A DNA stretch of 64,000 bases from positions 558,001-622,000 of the forward strand of contig NZ_JAGHRJ010000003.1 of NCBI RefSeq assembly GCF_017743865.1, written 5' to 3'. The DNA is from Labrenzia sp. R4_2. GTDB taxonomy: Bacteria; Pseudomonadota; Alphaproteobacteria; Rhizobiales; Stappiaceae. The translations under genes were made by a program, and so were the position numbers. Below the pieces are notes generated by a model. It was not told the DNA's origin. It saw only the letters and a program-made list of their open reading frames with translations, and searched no databases. Positions within the stretch are counted from its first letter, which is position 1. Each line of letters begins with the position of its first letter. Positions 1 through 8,160 of the stretch are shown here, piece by piece.

Positions 1-89
1 ATAAACGCCGGAAAAGGCATCGGATCATCGCGGTTTTAAGGGGGCTGGGCTCCTTATGATTTGCACCGCAAACACTGAAGGATGGTTGT

Positions 90-1463
90 ATGGCCCGCGA
101 TACGGTCGATGCCACACCGATTGAAACGGTCGCTGATCTGGCGGCAACACTGGAAGCGGGTTGCAAACCGACAAGCGATTTCAGGATCGGGACCGAACAC
201 GAGAAGTTCGGCTTCAATATAAAAGACAATTCGCCGATCCCCTACGGCGGCGCCAATGGTGTCGAAGCTGTCCTGGAAGGCATGGAGCGCCTACTCGGTT
301 GGGAACGGATCGAGGACGCTGGAAAGATCATTGGCCTCGCCGATGATCAAGGCGGCGGTGCGATCTCCATCGAACCAGGTGGTCAGTTCGAATTGTCCGG
401 CGCGCCGCTCGACAATCTCCACCAGACCTGCCGCGAAGCCAACCAGCACCTGGCCCATGTCCGTCAGGTGGCAGAGCCGCTGGGGGTCGGTTTCCTGGGT
501 ATTGGAATGGCGCCAACCTGGGCCCGGGCAGACATGCCGCGCATGCCGAAGTCGCGCTACGACATCATGACAAATTACATGCCGAAGGTCGGATCCCTTG
601 GCCTCGACATGATGTACCGCACGTCGACGATCCAAGTGAACCTGGATTTTGAAACAGAAGCGGACATGGTCAAAAAGATGCGTGTCGGTCTGGCGCTCCA
701 GCCAATCGCGACGGCAATCTTTGCCAATTCCCCGTTCACTGACGGCAAGCCGAACGGCTTCAAGTCGTTCCGCGCCCAGATCTGGACCGATACGGACATG
801 GACCGCACGGGCGACATGCCCTTTGCCTTTGAGGACGGCTTCGGCTTTGAACGCTATGTCGAATGGGCGCTTGATGTTCCAATGTATTTCGTCAAGCGGG
901 GCGCTGAATATCACGATGTCACTGGAACCACGTTCCGAGCCTTCATGAATGGGGCCCTTGAGGGAAAGATCCCGGATGCCCGTCCGAGCCTTGGTGACTG
1001 GAACAACCACCTGTCGACCTTGTTCCCGGATGTGCGGCTGAAGAAATACATTGAGATGCGGGGTGCCGATGGAGGCCCATGGCGGCGGATATGCGCGCTG
1101 CCAGCCTTGTGGGTCGGACTGCTCTACGACACCGGTGTTCTGGATCAGGCGTTTGAACTGGTGAAAGACTGGACAGCAGAAGAGCGGGCAGCGTTGCGGG
1201 CTGGTGTGCCGGAAACCGCATTGCAGACACCGTTCCGCACTGGAACCGTGCTGGATGTTGCCAAGGACGTCTTGGCGTTTTCTCAAGAAGGCCTCAAACG
1301 CCGCGCCCGCATGAGTGATGGCGACCTGGATGAACGGGTCCATCTTGCACCGGTTGAGGAAGGTCTCGCAGCAGGCATGTGCCCGGCCGATATTCTTCTT
1401 CAGCGGTACAACGGATCGTGGAACGGAGACCTGTCACAGATCTTCCGGGATTACGCCTACTGA
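90..1463 (+). CDS. gshA: Glutamate-cysteine ligase, GCS2 family
   Basis: First enzyme of glutathione synthesis: it joins L-glutamate and L-cysteine through the gamma-carboxyl using ATP, in the cytosol. The 457-residue protein has the family's N-terminal signature FRIGTEHEKFGF at residues 31-42, a conserved STIQVNLDF strand near residue 180 and an EMRGADGGPWRR block near 325. The length fits the alphaproteobacterial/plant-type enzyme, which differs from the enterobacterial one. An AAGGATGG ribosome binding site precedes the ATG. It appears to be a single-gene unit, with the next gene starting about 140 bp downstream. The family assignment is firm; the biochemistry is known from the family, not shown here. 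Confidence 0.93.
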   Translation: MARDTVDATPIETVADLAATLEAGCKPTSDFRIGTEHEKFGFNIKDNSPIPYGGANGVEAVLEGMERLLGWERIEDAGKIIGLADDQGGGAISIEPGGQFELSGAPLDNLHQTCREANQHLAHVRQVAEPLGVGFLGIGMAPTWARADMPRMPKSRYDIMTNYMPKVGSLGLDMMYRTSTIQVNLDFETEADMVKKMRVGLALQPIATAIFANSPFTDGKPNGFKSFRAQIWTDTDMDRTGDMPFAFEDGFGFERYVEWALDVPMYFVKRGAEYHDVTGTTFRAFMNGALEGKIPDARPSLGDWNNHLSTLFPDVRLKKYIEMRGADGGPWRRICALPALWVGLLYDTGVLDQAFELVKDWTAEERAALRAGVPETALQTPFRTGTVLDVAKDVLAFSQEGLKRRARMSDGDLDERVHLAPVEEGLAAGMCPADILLQRYNGSWNGDLSQIFRDYAY

Positions 1464-1492
1464 TCCTCTCAAAAGCCTAAGTGGTTTTTCTT

Positions 1493-1517
1493 ATCCCGGC
1501 AAAAGCTTTGCCGGGAT
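1493..1517. repeat. Perfect 11-bp inverted repeat after gshA
   Basis: The arms ATCCCGGCAAA and TTTGCCGGGAT flank a 3-nt loop. No T-run follows on either strand, so it does not look like a standard Rho-independent terminator. It could stabilise the gshA transcript end or act as an attenuator before the next gene. Confidence 0.5.
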
Positions 1518-1600
1518 CAATTGACGTTCTGCCGTGAAGCAGTCACTGTGAGCGAGATAGCCTTGTTTCTCAGGGCCTTGCGCAAGACAGTCGAGGCAGC

Positions 1601-2362
1601 GTGATGACAGCACATGACAAGGCGGCGCCGCCGTTCGATATCTTCTCCTTGAGCAAAGATATGCAAGAGCGCTTTGGCTGGTCCAATGACGACCTTAATC
1701 GTGTCATGGAACATCTGATGCCTGCCGCGCTGTCCGGGTTTCAGCATTTCGGTACGCCGAGCAAGAGTATGCCAGACTGGTTTGCTCAGGCAGCGCAACT
1801 GTCAGCCGGTTCCGGCAATCCCTTTGCTGACTATGCAAAATTTTTCCAAGCTCCCACACAACAATCCCTGACGCCATTCTTCGGTCCGGAAGCCGTTCAG
1901 CAGGCCGTTGCTGCGCAGATTTCCACGATGACGGGGGTTCAACGAGACGCTGTGCAGGAGTTGATGCCGGTTGCGGCAACACTTGCCTTTGGACAAGTGG
2001 CGAGGCCTTTCCTGCAAGGGGAGGCCCAGGTGCTGTTGGATGCCTACCTGCGCGGCTTTGCGCGCGGGCGGCCAAAACGGGCACCAGCTCCAATCGATTA
2101 CCTTCAAGGGTACACGGAAGCAATGAATGCCTTCTGGGGCTCGTTCCTGCAACCTGCCGCGGCGCGCCATGTCGAGGATGAAGCTCAGCTGGAGCCGGAG
2201 CTCGAAGACGACCTGGTCGATGATGAGGTCGAGGAAGACGAGGCGTCGGAGTTCGACGAAATGGTGTCCGGTTGGATGTCGGCGGGGCGGGACCTGCAGT
2301 CCAGCCAGTTCAAGGCGTTTGATGATTTTTTCGCGACAGCAACCAAAAACCTCGGCAAATGA
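1601..2362 (+). CDS. Hypothetical protein with acidic C-terminal region
   Basis: I do not recognise this protein securely. It is about 253 residues from a GTG start; an ATG lies one codon later. The middle (roughly residues 100-145, with TMTGVQRDAVQELMPVAA) vaguely resembles DUF937-type helical repeats, which is only a weak impression. Residues about 195-221 are almost entirely Asp and Glu, followed by a short amphipathic tail. There is no signal peptide or membrane segment, so it is probably cytosolic. It is transcribed in the same direction as gshA, about 140 bp downstream, and converges on a DUF1127 gene. Coding potential is good: the frame is long and codon use matches the neighbours. Confidence 0.6.
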   Translation: MMTAHDKAAPPFDIFSLSKDMQERFGWSNDDLNRVMEHLMPAALSGFQHFGTPSKSMPDWFAQAAQLSAGSGNPFADYAKFFQAPTQQSLTPFFGPEAVQQAVAAQISTMTGVQRDAVQELMPVAATLAFGQVARPFLQGEAQVLLDAYLRGFARGRPKRAPAPIDYLQGYTEAMNAFWGSFLQPAAARHVEDEAQLEPELEDDLVDDEVEEDEASEFDEMVSGWMSAGRDLQSSQFKAFDDFFATATKNLGK

Positions 2363-2369
2363 GACGAAC

Positions 2370-2397
2370 AAAAAAAGACCCGCCGAAAAGGCGGGTC
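2370..2397 (-). terminator. Rho-independent terminator of the DUF1127 gene
   Basis: Stem GACCCGCC/GGCGGGTC with a GAAAA loop. On the minus strand it is followed by a run of six T, so it mainly ends leftward transcription from the DUF1127 gene, though it may also slow rightward transcripts. Confidence 0.8.
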
Positions 2398-2446
2398 AGT
2401 TGACGTCAGCAAGGCTTGCCGACAGGGGCTGCTAAACAATTTCCAA

Positions 2447-2773
2447 TCAAGCTGCGATTTCCGGCCGGGGATGTGCCGGGATAACTGTCAGTCGCGGAGC
2501 TTTGGGACCCTCGTTGGCGGCACGGGGCATAGGCTGCAGTGCGGCGATGCTGTGTCCGTTGGCCATCTGCGTCAAAAAAGGTACCGGGTCGGTGTGAACC
2601 GGTAGCGCGATAGCTCGTCGAACATCGCTCCGGGTTAGTCCAATGTCCTTCAATGCTGCGTCGCTCAACTCCGAGAGCTTGCCCATTTGGCGGCGGTTCT
2701 TGAACACGCGCAGGGCACGGGCAACCAACTGCCCGGAAAGAGCGAAAATGGGGTGGTGTGCGATATGTGACAT
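2447..2773 (-). CDS. DUF1127 small protein
   Basis: A 108-residue protein carrying the short DUF1127 helix-turn pattern RRQMGKLSELSDAALKDIGL followed by TRSDVRRA. Such Arg-rich proteins in alphaproteobacteria are linked to small RNA turnover and to phosphate or carbon physiology; the exact role here is unknown. I chose the internal ATG at 2773 because AGGAGA lies 8 nt upstream; the frame stays open a further 27 codons. The gene is divergent from a LysR gene and shares a 245-bp intergenic region. In Brucella the LysR regulator VtlR activates several DUF1127 genes, so this arrangement suggests control by the neighbouring LysR protein (inference). A good terminator follows. Confidence 0.82.
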   Translation of the reverse strand: MSHIAHHPIFALSGQLVARALRVFKNRRQMGKLSELSDAALKDIGLTRSDVRRAIALPVHTDPVPFLTQMANGHSIAALQPMPRAANEGPKAPRLTVIPAHPRPEIAA

Positions 2774-3018
2774 GGCGTAATTCTCCTGTGAGCCGCCGGA
2801 GGAATTTCCGGCCGCTTGTTCCGCGCCCTTGGGGCAGTCCTTTGTTTGGAACACGCTCTAAATGCGATGGATTCATCCATTATTCCAACGAATGTTTTTG
2901 ATATGAATAATCAGATATTGTGATATGAAGGCTGTATCTTAGGAAAACTCCCGGATTCGAGCCAATTTGGATGGCTTGGTTCCGATTTTTAATCTTCAGA
3001 AATTATCGGTGAAGCGGC
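2774..3018. promoter_or_regulatory. Divergent DUF1127/LysR control region
   Basis: This AT-rich 245-bp region lies between the divergent genes. TGATATGAA occurs at 2899-2907 and again at 2921-2929, a direct repeat with a 22-bp period (about two helical turns). ATAT-TGTG-ATAT at 2915-2926 lies within the array. These are plausible LysR contact sites; the promoter positions themselves are not clear. Confidence 0.45.
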
Positions 3019-3894
3019 ATGTTAGACTTGGATCAGCTGCGGACATTTGTTGCCATTGCAGAAAGCGGAAGCTTTACCAAAGCTGCTGACAACGTGCACA
3101 AGACTCAGTCAGCGGTCTCCATGCAGATGCGCCGGCTTGAAGAGCGGATTGGAAAACCGCTGTTTGTTCGTGTCGGGCGGCAGTCCCGCCTGACCGAACA
3201 CGGTGAACGGCTCCTGCACTATGCCAGACGACTTGTGCAGTTGAACGATGAAACACTCGCGGCGTTTGATGACACGGAACTCGCTGGACTGGTTCGTTTG
3301 GGCACACCGGATGATTACGCTGACCGGTTTCTACCAGAGATCCTCGCAAGGTTTTCAAGATCCAATCCAAAGGCTGAAGTGAGTGTTGTATGTGCGCCGA
3401 CGCCGAACCTTGCGGACATGATCGGCGAGGGCGAGCTTGATGTGGCAATCATCACCCACGTTCAGAAAAAAGGGCGCAAAAACGTGGAGATCCTGCGCCG
3501 GGAACCATTGCTCTGGGTCGCGTCTGCGCGTCATGCAACGGAAAACGAAGCGGTTCTACCAATGGCCTTGGGCCGGGCAACATGTGACTGGCGCAAGGCT
3601 GCATTGAGTGCGCTGGAGGACCAGCTGCGCGAGTACCGTCTTTTGTATTCCAGTTGGAACTCAACCGCTGTTGGGGCTGCAGTTTTGGCCGGCTTGGCAA
3701 TTTCCGTTTTACCTGAATCTGCGTTGCGTTCAGGAATGCGGGTTCTGACAGAAGCGGATGGGTTTCCTCGGCTTCCGGACTGCGAGATTGGCATCATGCG
3801 ATCCTGGCACAATAACTCCCGCGTAACAGATGCCTTGGTGGAACACATCATGTCGTCCCTCGACAATCTTTCGGTTCCGCAGGCGGCGGAATGA
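3019..3894 (+). CDS. LysR-family regulator, LsrB/VtlR-like (copy 1)
   Basis: DNA-binding transcription regulator of 291 residues. The N-terminal winged helix-turn-helix (about residues 4-62) contains SFTKAADNVHKTQSAVSMQM. The C-terminal substrate-binding-like domain begins near residue 92 with LGTPDDYADRFLPEI. The opening MLDLDQLRTFVAIAE and the DDYADR block resemble the LsrB/VtlR group, which governs redox, envelope and small-RNA functions in rhizobia, Agrobacterium and Brucella. That subgroup call is from memory, not alignment. It is divergent from a DUF1127 gene and followed 101 bp later by a close paralogue. The single Cys at about residue 121 and another near 193 could matter if it senses oxidants like LsrB (inference). 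Confidence 0.85.
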   Translation: MLDLDQLRTFVAIAESGSFTKAADNVHKTQSAVSMQMRRLEERIGKPLFVRVGRQSRLTEHGERLLHYARRLVQLNDETLAAFDDTELAGLVRLGTPDDYADRFLPEILARFSRSNPKAEVSVVCAPTPNLADMIGEGELDVAIITHVQKKGRKNVEILRREPLLWVASARHATENEAVLPMALGRATCDWRKAALSALEDQLREYRLLYSSWNSTAVGAAVLAGLAISVLPESALRSGMRVLTEADGFPRLPDCEIGIMRSWHNNSRVTDALVEHIMSSLDNLSVPQAAE

Positions 3895-3940
3895 TCACAA
3901 ATTGAATTGCCATAAAATTTGATGTAAGCAGGATCAATCA

Positions 3941-3955
3941 ATCATATTTTATGAT
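3941..3955. promoter_or_regulatory. LysR-type dyad upstream of the second LysR gene
   Basis: ATCATA-TTT-TATGAT is a perfect dyad that contains the classic T-N11-A LysR box (T at 3942, A at 3954). It lies 41 bp before the ATG of the next LysR gene. CATAAAAT at 3911-3918 is an inverted match to ATTTTATG at 3946-3953. Probable autoregulatory site, or a site for the upstream paralogue. Confidence 0.5.
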
Positions 3956-3995
3956 GGTCTTGTGACTGCGTTATGTGTCCATTTAGGAGAGCTCC

Positions 3996-4886
3996 ATGAG
4001 CCACGCGCTGGATATTGATCAGCTTCGGACCTTTCTTGCGATTGCCGAGCTCGGCAGTTTCACGAAGGCCGGAGAAGCGGTTCACAAGACCCAGTCAGCC
4101 GTTTCCATGCAAATGCGCCGCCTGGAAGAACGGGTTGGGCAGCCCATTTTCATCAAAGACGGACGGCAGTCGCGTTTGACTGAACAAGGGCTGCGTCTGG
4201 TGGAATACGCCCGTCGTATGATTCAGCTGAATGATGAAACCTTGCTGGCCTTCAACGGCAAAAAGGAGGTTGGTTTCGTCAAGCTTGGCGTCCCTGACGA
4301 TTATGCCGATCGGCTGCTTCCGCAGGTGCTTGCCGCGTTTAATCGACTCAACCCGTCTATTGAGGTTCAGGTCGAATGCACCAGCAGCGTAAAGTTGACA
4401 AAAGCGGTGCGCGACAATGAGCTCGATGTTGCGATCACGACATCCGGTGATACCAGTGAGTTACGCGGCGAAATCATTCGGCGTGAACCCCTCTACTGGG
4501 TTACATCTGAACAGCACAGCGCGCACACACAAGATGTTTTGCGGCTTGCGCTTGGCCCGTCCAGCTGCAGTTGGCGCCGGTTGTCCATGGATGCTTTGGA
4601 CCGCGCCGGACGCCAGTACCGCGTGTCCTATACGAGCGCGAGCGGCTCGGCCCTGATCGGGGCTGTGCAAGCTGGACTGGCGCTAACGGTGTTTCCCGAG
4701 AGCGCCATCCGGGATGGCATGCGGATCCTGGACGAAAGAGACGGCTTTCCGGCCCTACCGCATTGTGACATCGCCATGCTGCGTTCAGATAACGCCCGCC
4801 TGCCAATGCATGACCGGCTGTGCAATCACATCATCGCGGCCATTGGCAATGTGGGGACAGTGTCTTCCCGTGAGGCGGCCGAGTAA
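3996..4886 (+). CDS. LysR-family regulator, LsrB/VtlR-like (copy 2)
   Basis: 296-residue LysR regulator, plainly a paralogue of the gene just upstream. The two share DQLRTF, SFTKA, VHKTQSAVSMQMRRLEER, GRQSRLTE, QLNDETL, PDDYADR and a common C-terminal pattern with SALIGAVQAGLALTVFPES. GGAG precedes the ATG. The 101-bp gap with its own dyad suggests separate transcription rather than a strict operon. Tandem duplication followed by divergence is the simplest explanation. The C-terminal sensor halves differ most, so the two probably respond to different signals or at different levels (inference). Confidence 0.85.
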   Translation: MSHALDIDQLRTFLAIAELGSFTKAGEAVHKTQSAVSMQMRRLEERVGQPIFIKDGRQSRLTEQGLRLVEYARRMIQLNDETLLAFNGKKEVGFVKLGVPDDYADRLLPQVLAAFNRLNPSIEVQVECTSSVKLTKAVRDNELDVAITTSGDTSELRGEIIRREPLYWVTSEQHSAHTQDVLRLALGPSSCSWRRLSMDALDRAGRQYRVSYTSASGSALIGAVQAGLALTVFPESAIRDGMRILDERDGFPALPHCDIAMLRSDNARLPMHDRLCNHIIAAIGNVGTVSSREAAE

Positions 4887-4921
4887 CTCATCGGGTCCCA
4901 GATCATTCGTTGAAATCTGAC

Positions 4922-5833
4922 CTATCGAGCGCGCAACATCATAACGTTGCCGCCAATGACGCAGGCGAGGCCGCCGATTGCGAGCGGCGTCCACTGGTAG
5001 CCTTCAAAGATCGTTGACAGCGCCAGCGCAACAATCGGGAACAGCACTGTGGCGTATCCCGCTCGCGCGGAGCCGATCCGTCCAAGAAGCGTCAGGTAGG
5101 ATGCAAATGCAATGACCGAGGCAACCAAGGCCAGGTAGATTAGGCTGCCGATGTATGGCAGCGTCCAGTCAACCGCAAAGCTTTGCCCACGGATTGCAGA
5201 AAACAGTCCTAGGAATATCATCCCGTAGACCATTCCCCAGGCAGTTGCGGGCATGACCCCAATCCCGCGGCGTTGCGTATCAGCTGACAACATGTTGCCA
5301 AAGCAGAACGACAAGGTCCCACAGATACAAAATCCCAACCCGATCGCGACACTTGTATCGAACTGCGTTCCGGCCATCTCCGGCAAAAACATCAGCGCAA
5401 TGCCTGCGACGCCGAGAAAGCCAGCGGCCAGAGTGAGTGCGCTCGGGCGTTGACGGAAGAGAACAAGTCCCAGAAAGACGTTAAAGACAGACGCCGTTGA
5501 AAACACCACGGCCAAAAGCCCGGAGGGTAGATAGGCAGCGCCATAGTAGAACAGGGTGAAGTTCGTTGAAAACAAGAGCGCGCCAAGTCCGGCGAAGCGA
5601 ATGTGATCTTTCAGAGGAAAGGTCAGGGAATAACCTCTCATGCGAACCCAGGCCATCATCATCGCTGCGGCAACTACGAAGCGCCAAAAGACAGACACTT
5701 CCGGGGCGACACCAGAGATCTGTCCTTTCATCGCAATCCAGCTGAAGCCCCAAGCAAAAACCGTGGCGGCATAAAGACCAAAGTCAGTGGTGTCCATACC
5801 GGACCGGTTCAGCGTTGGCTGGGCAATGCTCAT
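4922..5833 (-). CDS. EamA/DMT-family transporter
   Basis: Inner-membrane exporter or permease of the drug/metabolite transporter superfamily, about 303 residues. About ten hydrophobic helices are arranged as two EamA repeats (first from about residue 18, second from about 150). Early motifs such as FAWGFSWIAMK and VFWRFVVAAAMM are typical. The substrate cannot be read from sequence. I chose the ATG at 5833 over a TTG 11 codons upstream; neither has a strong ribosome binding site. It converges with the LysR gene upstream in coordinate and stands alone on this strand. Confidence 0.85.
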   Translation of the reverse strand: MSIAQPTLNRSGMDTTDFGLYAATVFAWGFSWIAMKGQISGVAPEVSVFWRFVVAAAMMMAWVRMRGYSLTFPLKDHIRFAGLGALLFSTNFTLFYYGAAYLPSGLLAVVFSTASVFNVFLGLVLFRQRPSALTLAAGFLGVAGIALMFLPEMAGTQFDTSVAIGLGFCICGTLSFCFGNMLSADTQRRGIGVMPATAWGMVYGMIFLGLFSAIRGQSFAVDWTLPYIGSLIYLALVASVIAFASYLTLLGRIGSARAGYATVLFPIVALALSTIFEGYQWTPLAIGGLACVIGGNVMMLRAR

Positions 5834-6015
5834 GGGAAATACTCGTTTGTGCAGAAACAAGCACAATCTGAGCTTCAGAATACTTCAGCGCAAATGATAG
5901 TTTTTGATGAGATGATCAGCTCTGTGAATGGGAGCGGGTGTCCTGCGATGCGCCGCCTGACGACACGAACGCTTCAGGCGGCACAGATTTTTCAGTCAGG
6001 AAACGCCCGGATTTC

Positions 6016-7152
6016 CTAAAGCACGAGATTGTGCCTACCGACCTTCTTGATGTCCGTCTCGCCGCAGAGGCCCATTGTGACATCAAGTTCCTTGTGCATG
6101 ATCTCAAGGACTTGGCGAACGCCAGGCTTGCCCATTGCGCCAAGACCGTAGATGAAAGCGCGTCCAATGTAGGTGCTGTGGGCCCCCATGGCGACAGCCT
6201 TGAAGACATCCTGGCCGGAGCGGATGCCGCCATCGACGTGAACTTCAACTTTGTCGCCAACGGTGTCGACGATATCGCGCAAGATGTCATAGGAGGCGAG
6301 GGCGCCATCCAGCTGCCGGCCGCCGTGGTTCGACACAACGATCGCATCTGCACCGAGATCCGCTGCAATCCTGGCATCTTCAACGTCGTTAATGCCTTTC
6401 AGGATCAGTTTACGGTCCCAGTGTTTTTTGACCCACTCGACTGACGACCAGTCTAGCGTCGGGTCGAACTGGCTGGCCGTCCATTCGGCAAGCGAAGTCA
6501 TATCTTCAACACCGGAAACATGACCTACGATGTTGCCGAACTCGCGCCGCTTGGTTTGCAGCATGTTCCAGCACCAGCGTGGCTTGAAGGCAAGATCAAC
6601 GAGCACATGCGGCTTCGGTTTTGGCGGTGTACTGAGACCGTTCTTGATATCGCGGTGCCGTTGACCAAGAACCTGAAGATCCAGCGTCAGGACAAGAGCC
6701 GAACAGCCAGCTGTGTGAGCGCGTTTCATCAGGTTCTCAGAAAAGCCGCGATCACGCATGACATAGAGTTGGAACCAGAACGGTTTTTTGGTGTGTTCGG
6801 CAACATCCTCGATGGAGCAAACGCTCATTGTTGAAAGCGTAAACGGCACTCCGAATTCTTCGGCGGCCTGTGCTGCCAGGATTTCACCGTCTGCATGCTG
6901 CATCCCGGTCAATCCGACCGGGGCGAGTGCCACAGGCATGGCGACATCCTGTCCGATCATGGTTGTTTTGACCGATCGGTTGTCGATGTTGCGGGCAACG
7001 CGCTGGCGCAGCTTTTGCCGTTGAAATGCCGCCTCGTTGTCCCAATAGGTGCTTTGGGTCCAGGAACCCGTGTCGGCGTAGTCATAAAACATCTTCGGGA
7101 CTCGCCGTTTGGCAAGAGCCTGCATGTCGGCGACGTCGGTTACAATCGGCAT
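6016..7152 (-). CDS. lldD: FMN-dependent L-lactate dehydrogenase
   Basis: Oxidises L-lactate to pyruvate and passes electrons to the respiratory chain; membrane-associated flavoprotein of the alpha-hydroxy-acid oxidase family. The 378-residue length is normal. SNHGGRQLDGA at about 274-284 carries the catalytic His and substrate-binding Arg, and DGGIRSGQDV at about 307-316 binds the FMN phosphate. AGGGG sits upstream of the ATG. A GntR regulator gene lies 16 bp upstream in the same operon, matching the lldR-lldD arrangement known from other bacteria. A related 2-hydroxyacid such as glycolate or mandelate is the main alternative substrate. Confidence 0.88.
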   Translation of the reverse strand: MPIVTDVADMQALAKRRVPKMFYDYADTGSWTQSTYWDNEAAFQRQKLRQRVARNIDNRSVKTTMIGQDVAMPVALAPVGLTGMQHADGEILAAQAAEEFGVPFTLSTMSVCSIEDVAEHTKKPFWFQLYVMRDRGFSENLMKRAHTAGCSALVLTLDLQVLGQRHRDIKNGLSTPPKPKPHVLVDLAFKPRWCWNMLQTKRREFGNIVGHVSGVEDMTSLAEWTASQFDPTLDWSSVEWVKKHWDRKLILKGINDVEDARIAADLGADAIVVSNHGGRQLDGALASYDILRDIVDTVGDKVEVHVDGGIRSGQDVFKAVAMGAHSTYIGRAFIYGLGAMGKPGVRQVLEIMHKELDVTMGLCGETDIKKVGRHNLVL

Positions 7153-7168
7153 ATCGTTTTCCCCTGAG

Positions 7169-7945
7169 CTATTTTTTTACGGCTCGATCGGAAGCTTGTG
7201 TGCGGCGCAGATCGGCCAGTTTCTCGCGCTGATCCAGCTGTTCCTTGGCAGCGAGTGTGGCGCGGACATAATCAATGTGTTCTTCCGCGCAGCGCTGCGC
7301 GAGCTTCGGATCTCCAGCGGCAATCGCCTCAAACACCGCCTTGTGCTGTTTCAGCACTTCAGCCCGTGCCGATGTGTGATGGTAGAGACGGCCTCTGTTC
7401 AGAAAGACCCCGTTTTCGAAAAGCCGGTAGCAGGAGTGGAGCGTGTGCAGCAGCACCACGTTGTGTGCGGCTTCCCCGACAGCATGATGGAACTCCACAT
7501 CCAGACGGCTTTCAACAAGAGGGTCATCCGCTGCGTACGCGGTGTCCATCTGCTCAACGATGTCACTTAGCCTGCGGATATCCGAAGGAGCTGCGCGCAT
7601 GGCCGCCATAGCTGAGGCCTGACCCTCAATGCCTCGGCGGAAATCAAAATAGTCGCTCACCGCAGATGGGTGCCGGGAGATCAATTGCACGATTGCTTCG
7701 GAAAAGATCGGCCCAATTAGATCACAGACGAATGTTCCACCGCCCTGGCGCGCTTCAATAAGGTCCCGGTCTTCCAGAGTTTTAAGCGCATCCCGCAACA
7801 CGGGTCGGGATACATGAAGCTGATCTGCCAACACGCGTTCCGCCGGTAGCCGGTCACCGGATTGAAGGACCCCTTTGAGGATCAGTTCTTCAATTTGATC
7901 GACGGCGGAGTCGGCCGTTTTATGAGTGTCTATCGGCTGAAACAT
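7169..7945 (-). CDS. GntR/FadR-family regulator (LldR-like)
   Basis: 258-residue transcription regulator. The N-terminal GntR winged helix covers about residues 12-78, with LPAERVLADQLHVSRPVLRDALKTLE. The C-terminal all-helical FCD ligand domain covers about 100-235. It is the first gene of a two-gene operon with the lactate dehydrogenase, so control by lactate is likely (inference from context). A long inverted repeat 45 bp upstream of its start is a candidate autoregulatory operator. Confidence 0.82.
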   Translation of the reverse strand: MFQPIDTHKTADSAVDQIEELILKGVLQSGDRLPAERVLADQLHVSRPVLRDALKTLEDRDLIEARQGGGTFVCDLIGPIFSEAIVQLISRHPSAVSDYFDFRRGIEGQASAMAAMRAAPSDIRRLSDIVEQMDTAYAADDPLVESRLDVEFHHAVGEAAHNVVLLHTLHSCYRLFENGVFLNRGRLYHHTSARAEVLKQHKAVFEAIAAGDPKLAQRCAEEHIDYVRATLAAKEQLDQREKLADLRRTQASDRAVKK

Positions 7946-7989
7946 CGGTATTTACGCTGTGGTTACCGTGCGAAAATAGTCGAGCCGTT

Positions 7990-8018
7990 AAAATTGGTCA
8001 AATAATTTATCCAATTTT
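7990..8018. promoter_or_regulatory. Inverted repeat, candidate GntR operator
   Basis: AAAATTGG-N13-CCAATTTT has perfect 8-bp arms in the region between the GntR gene and the divergent DUF3422 gene. The AATTGG/CCAATT half-sites resemble published LldR operators, although the spacer is wider than usual. It probably controls the lldR-lldD promoter. Confidence 0.5.
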
Positions 8019-8160
8019 TTGGATTGCAGCTGATGCAAACAAGCCAAAAAAGGCCGCACGTGCGCTTATGTCATCTTTCAAGAAATTCAAAATGCCTGTG
8101 GTCTTGAGCAATTGAAACCGCCATGCTGTACCGGCTGTTGAGCGCAAGGAGGGGCTGTCG

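Noticed and set aside
1-39. Possible end of an upstream plus-strand gene (13 codons to TAA)
   Set aside because: Too short to identify; I could not match the residues to a family.
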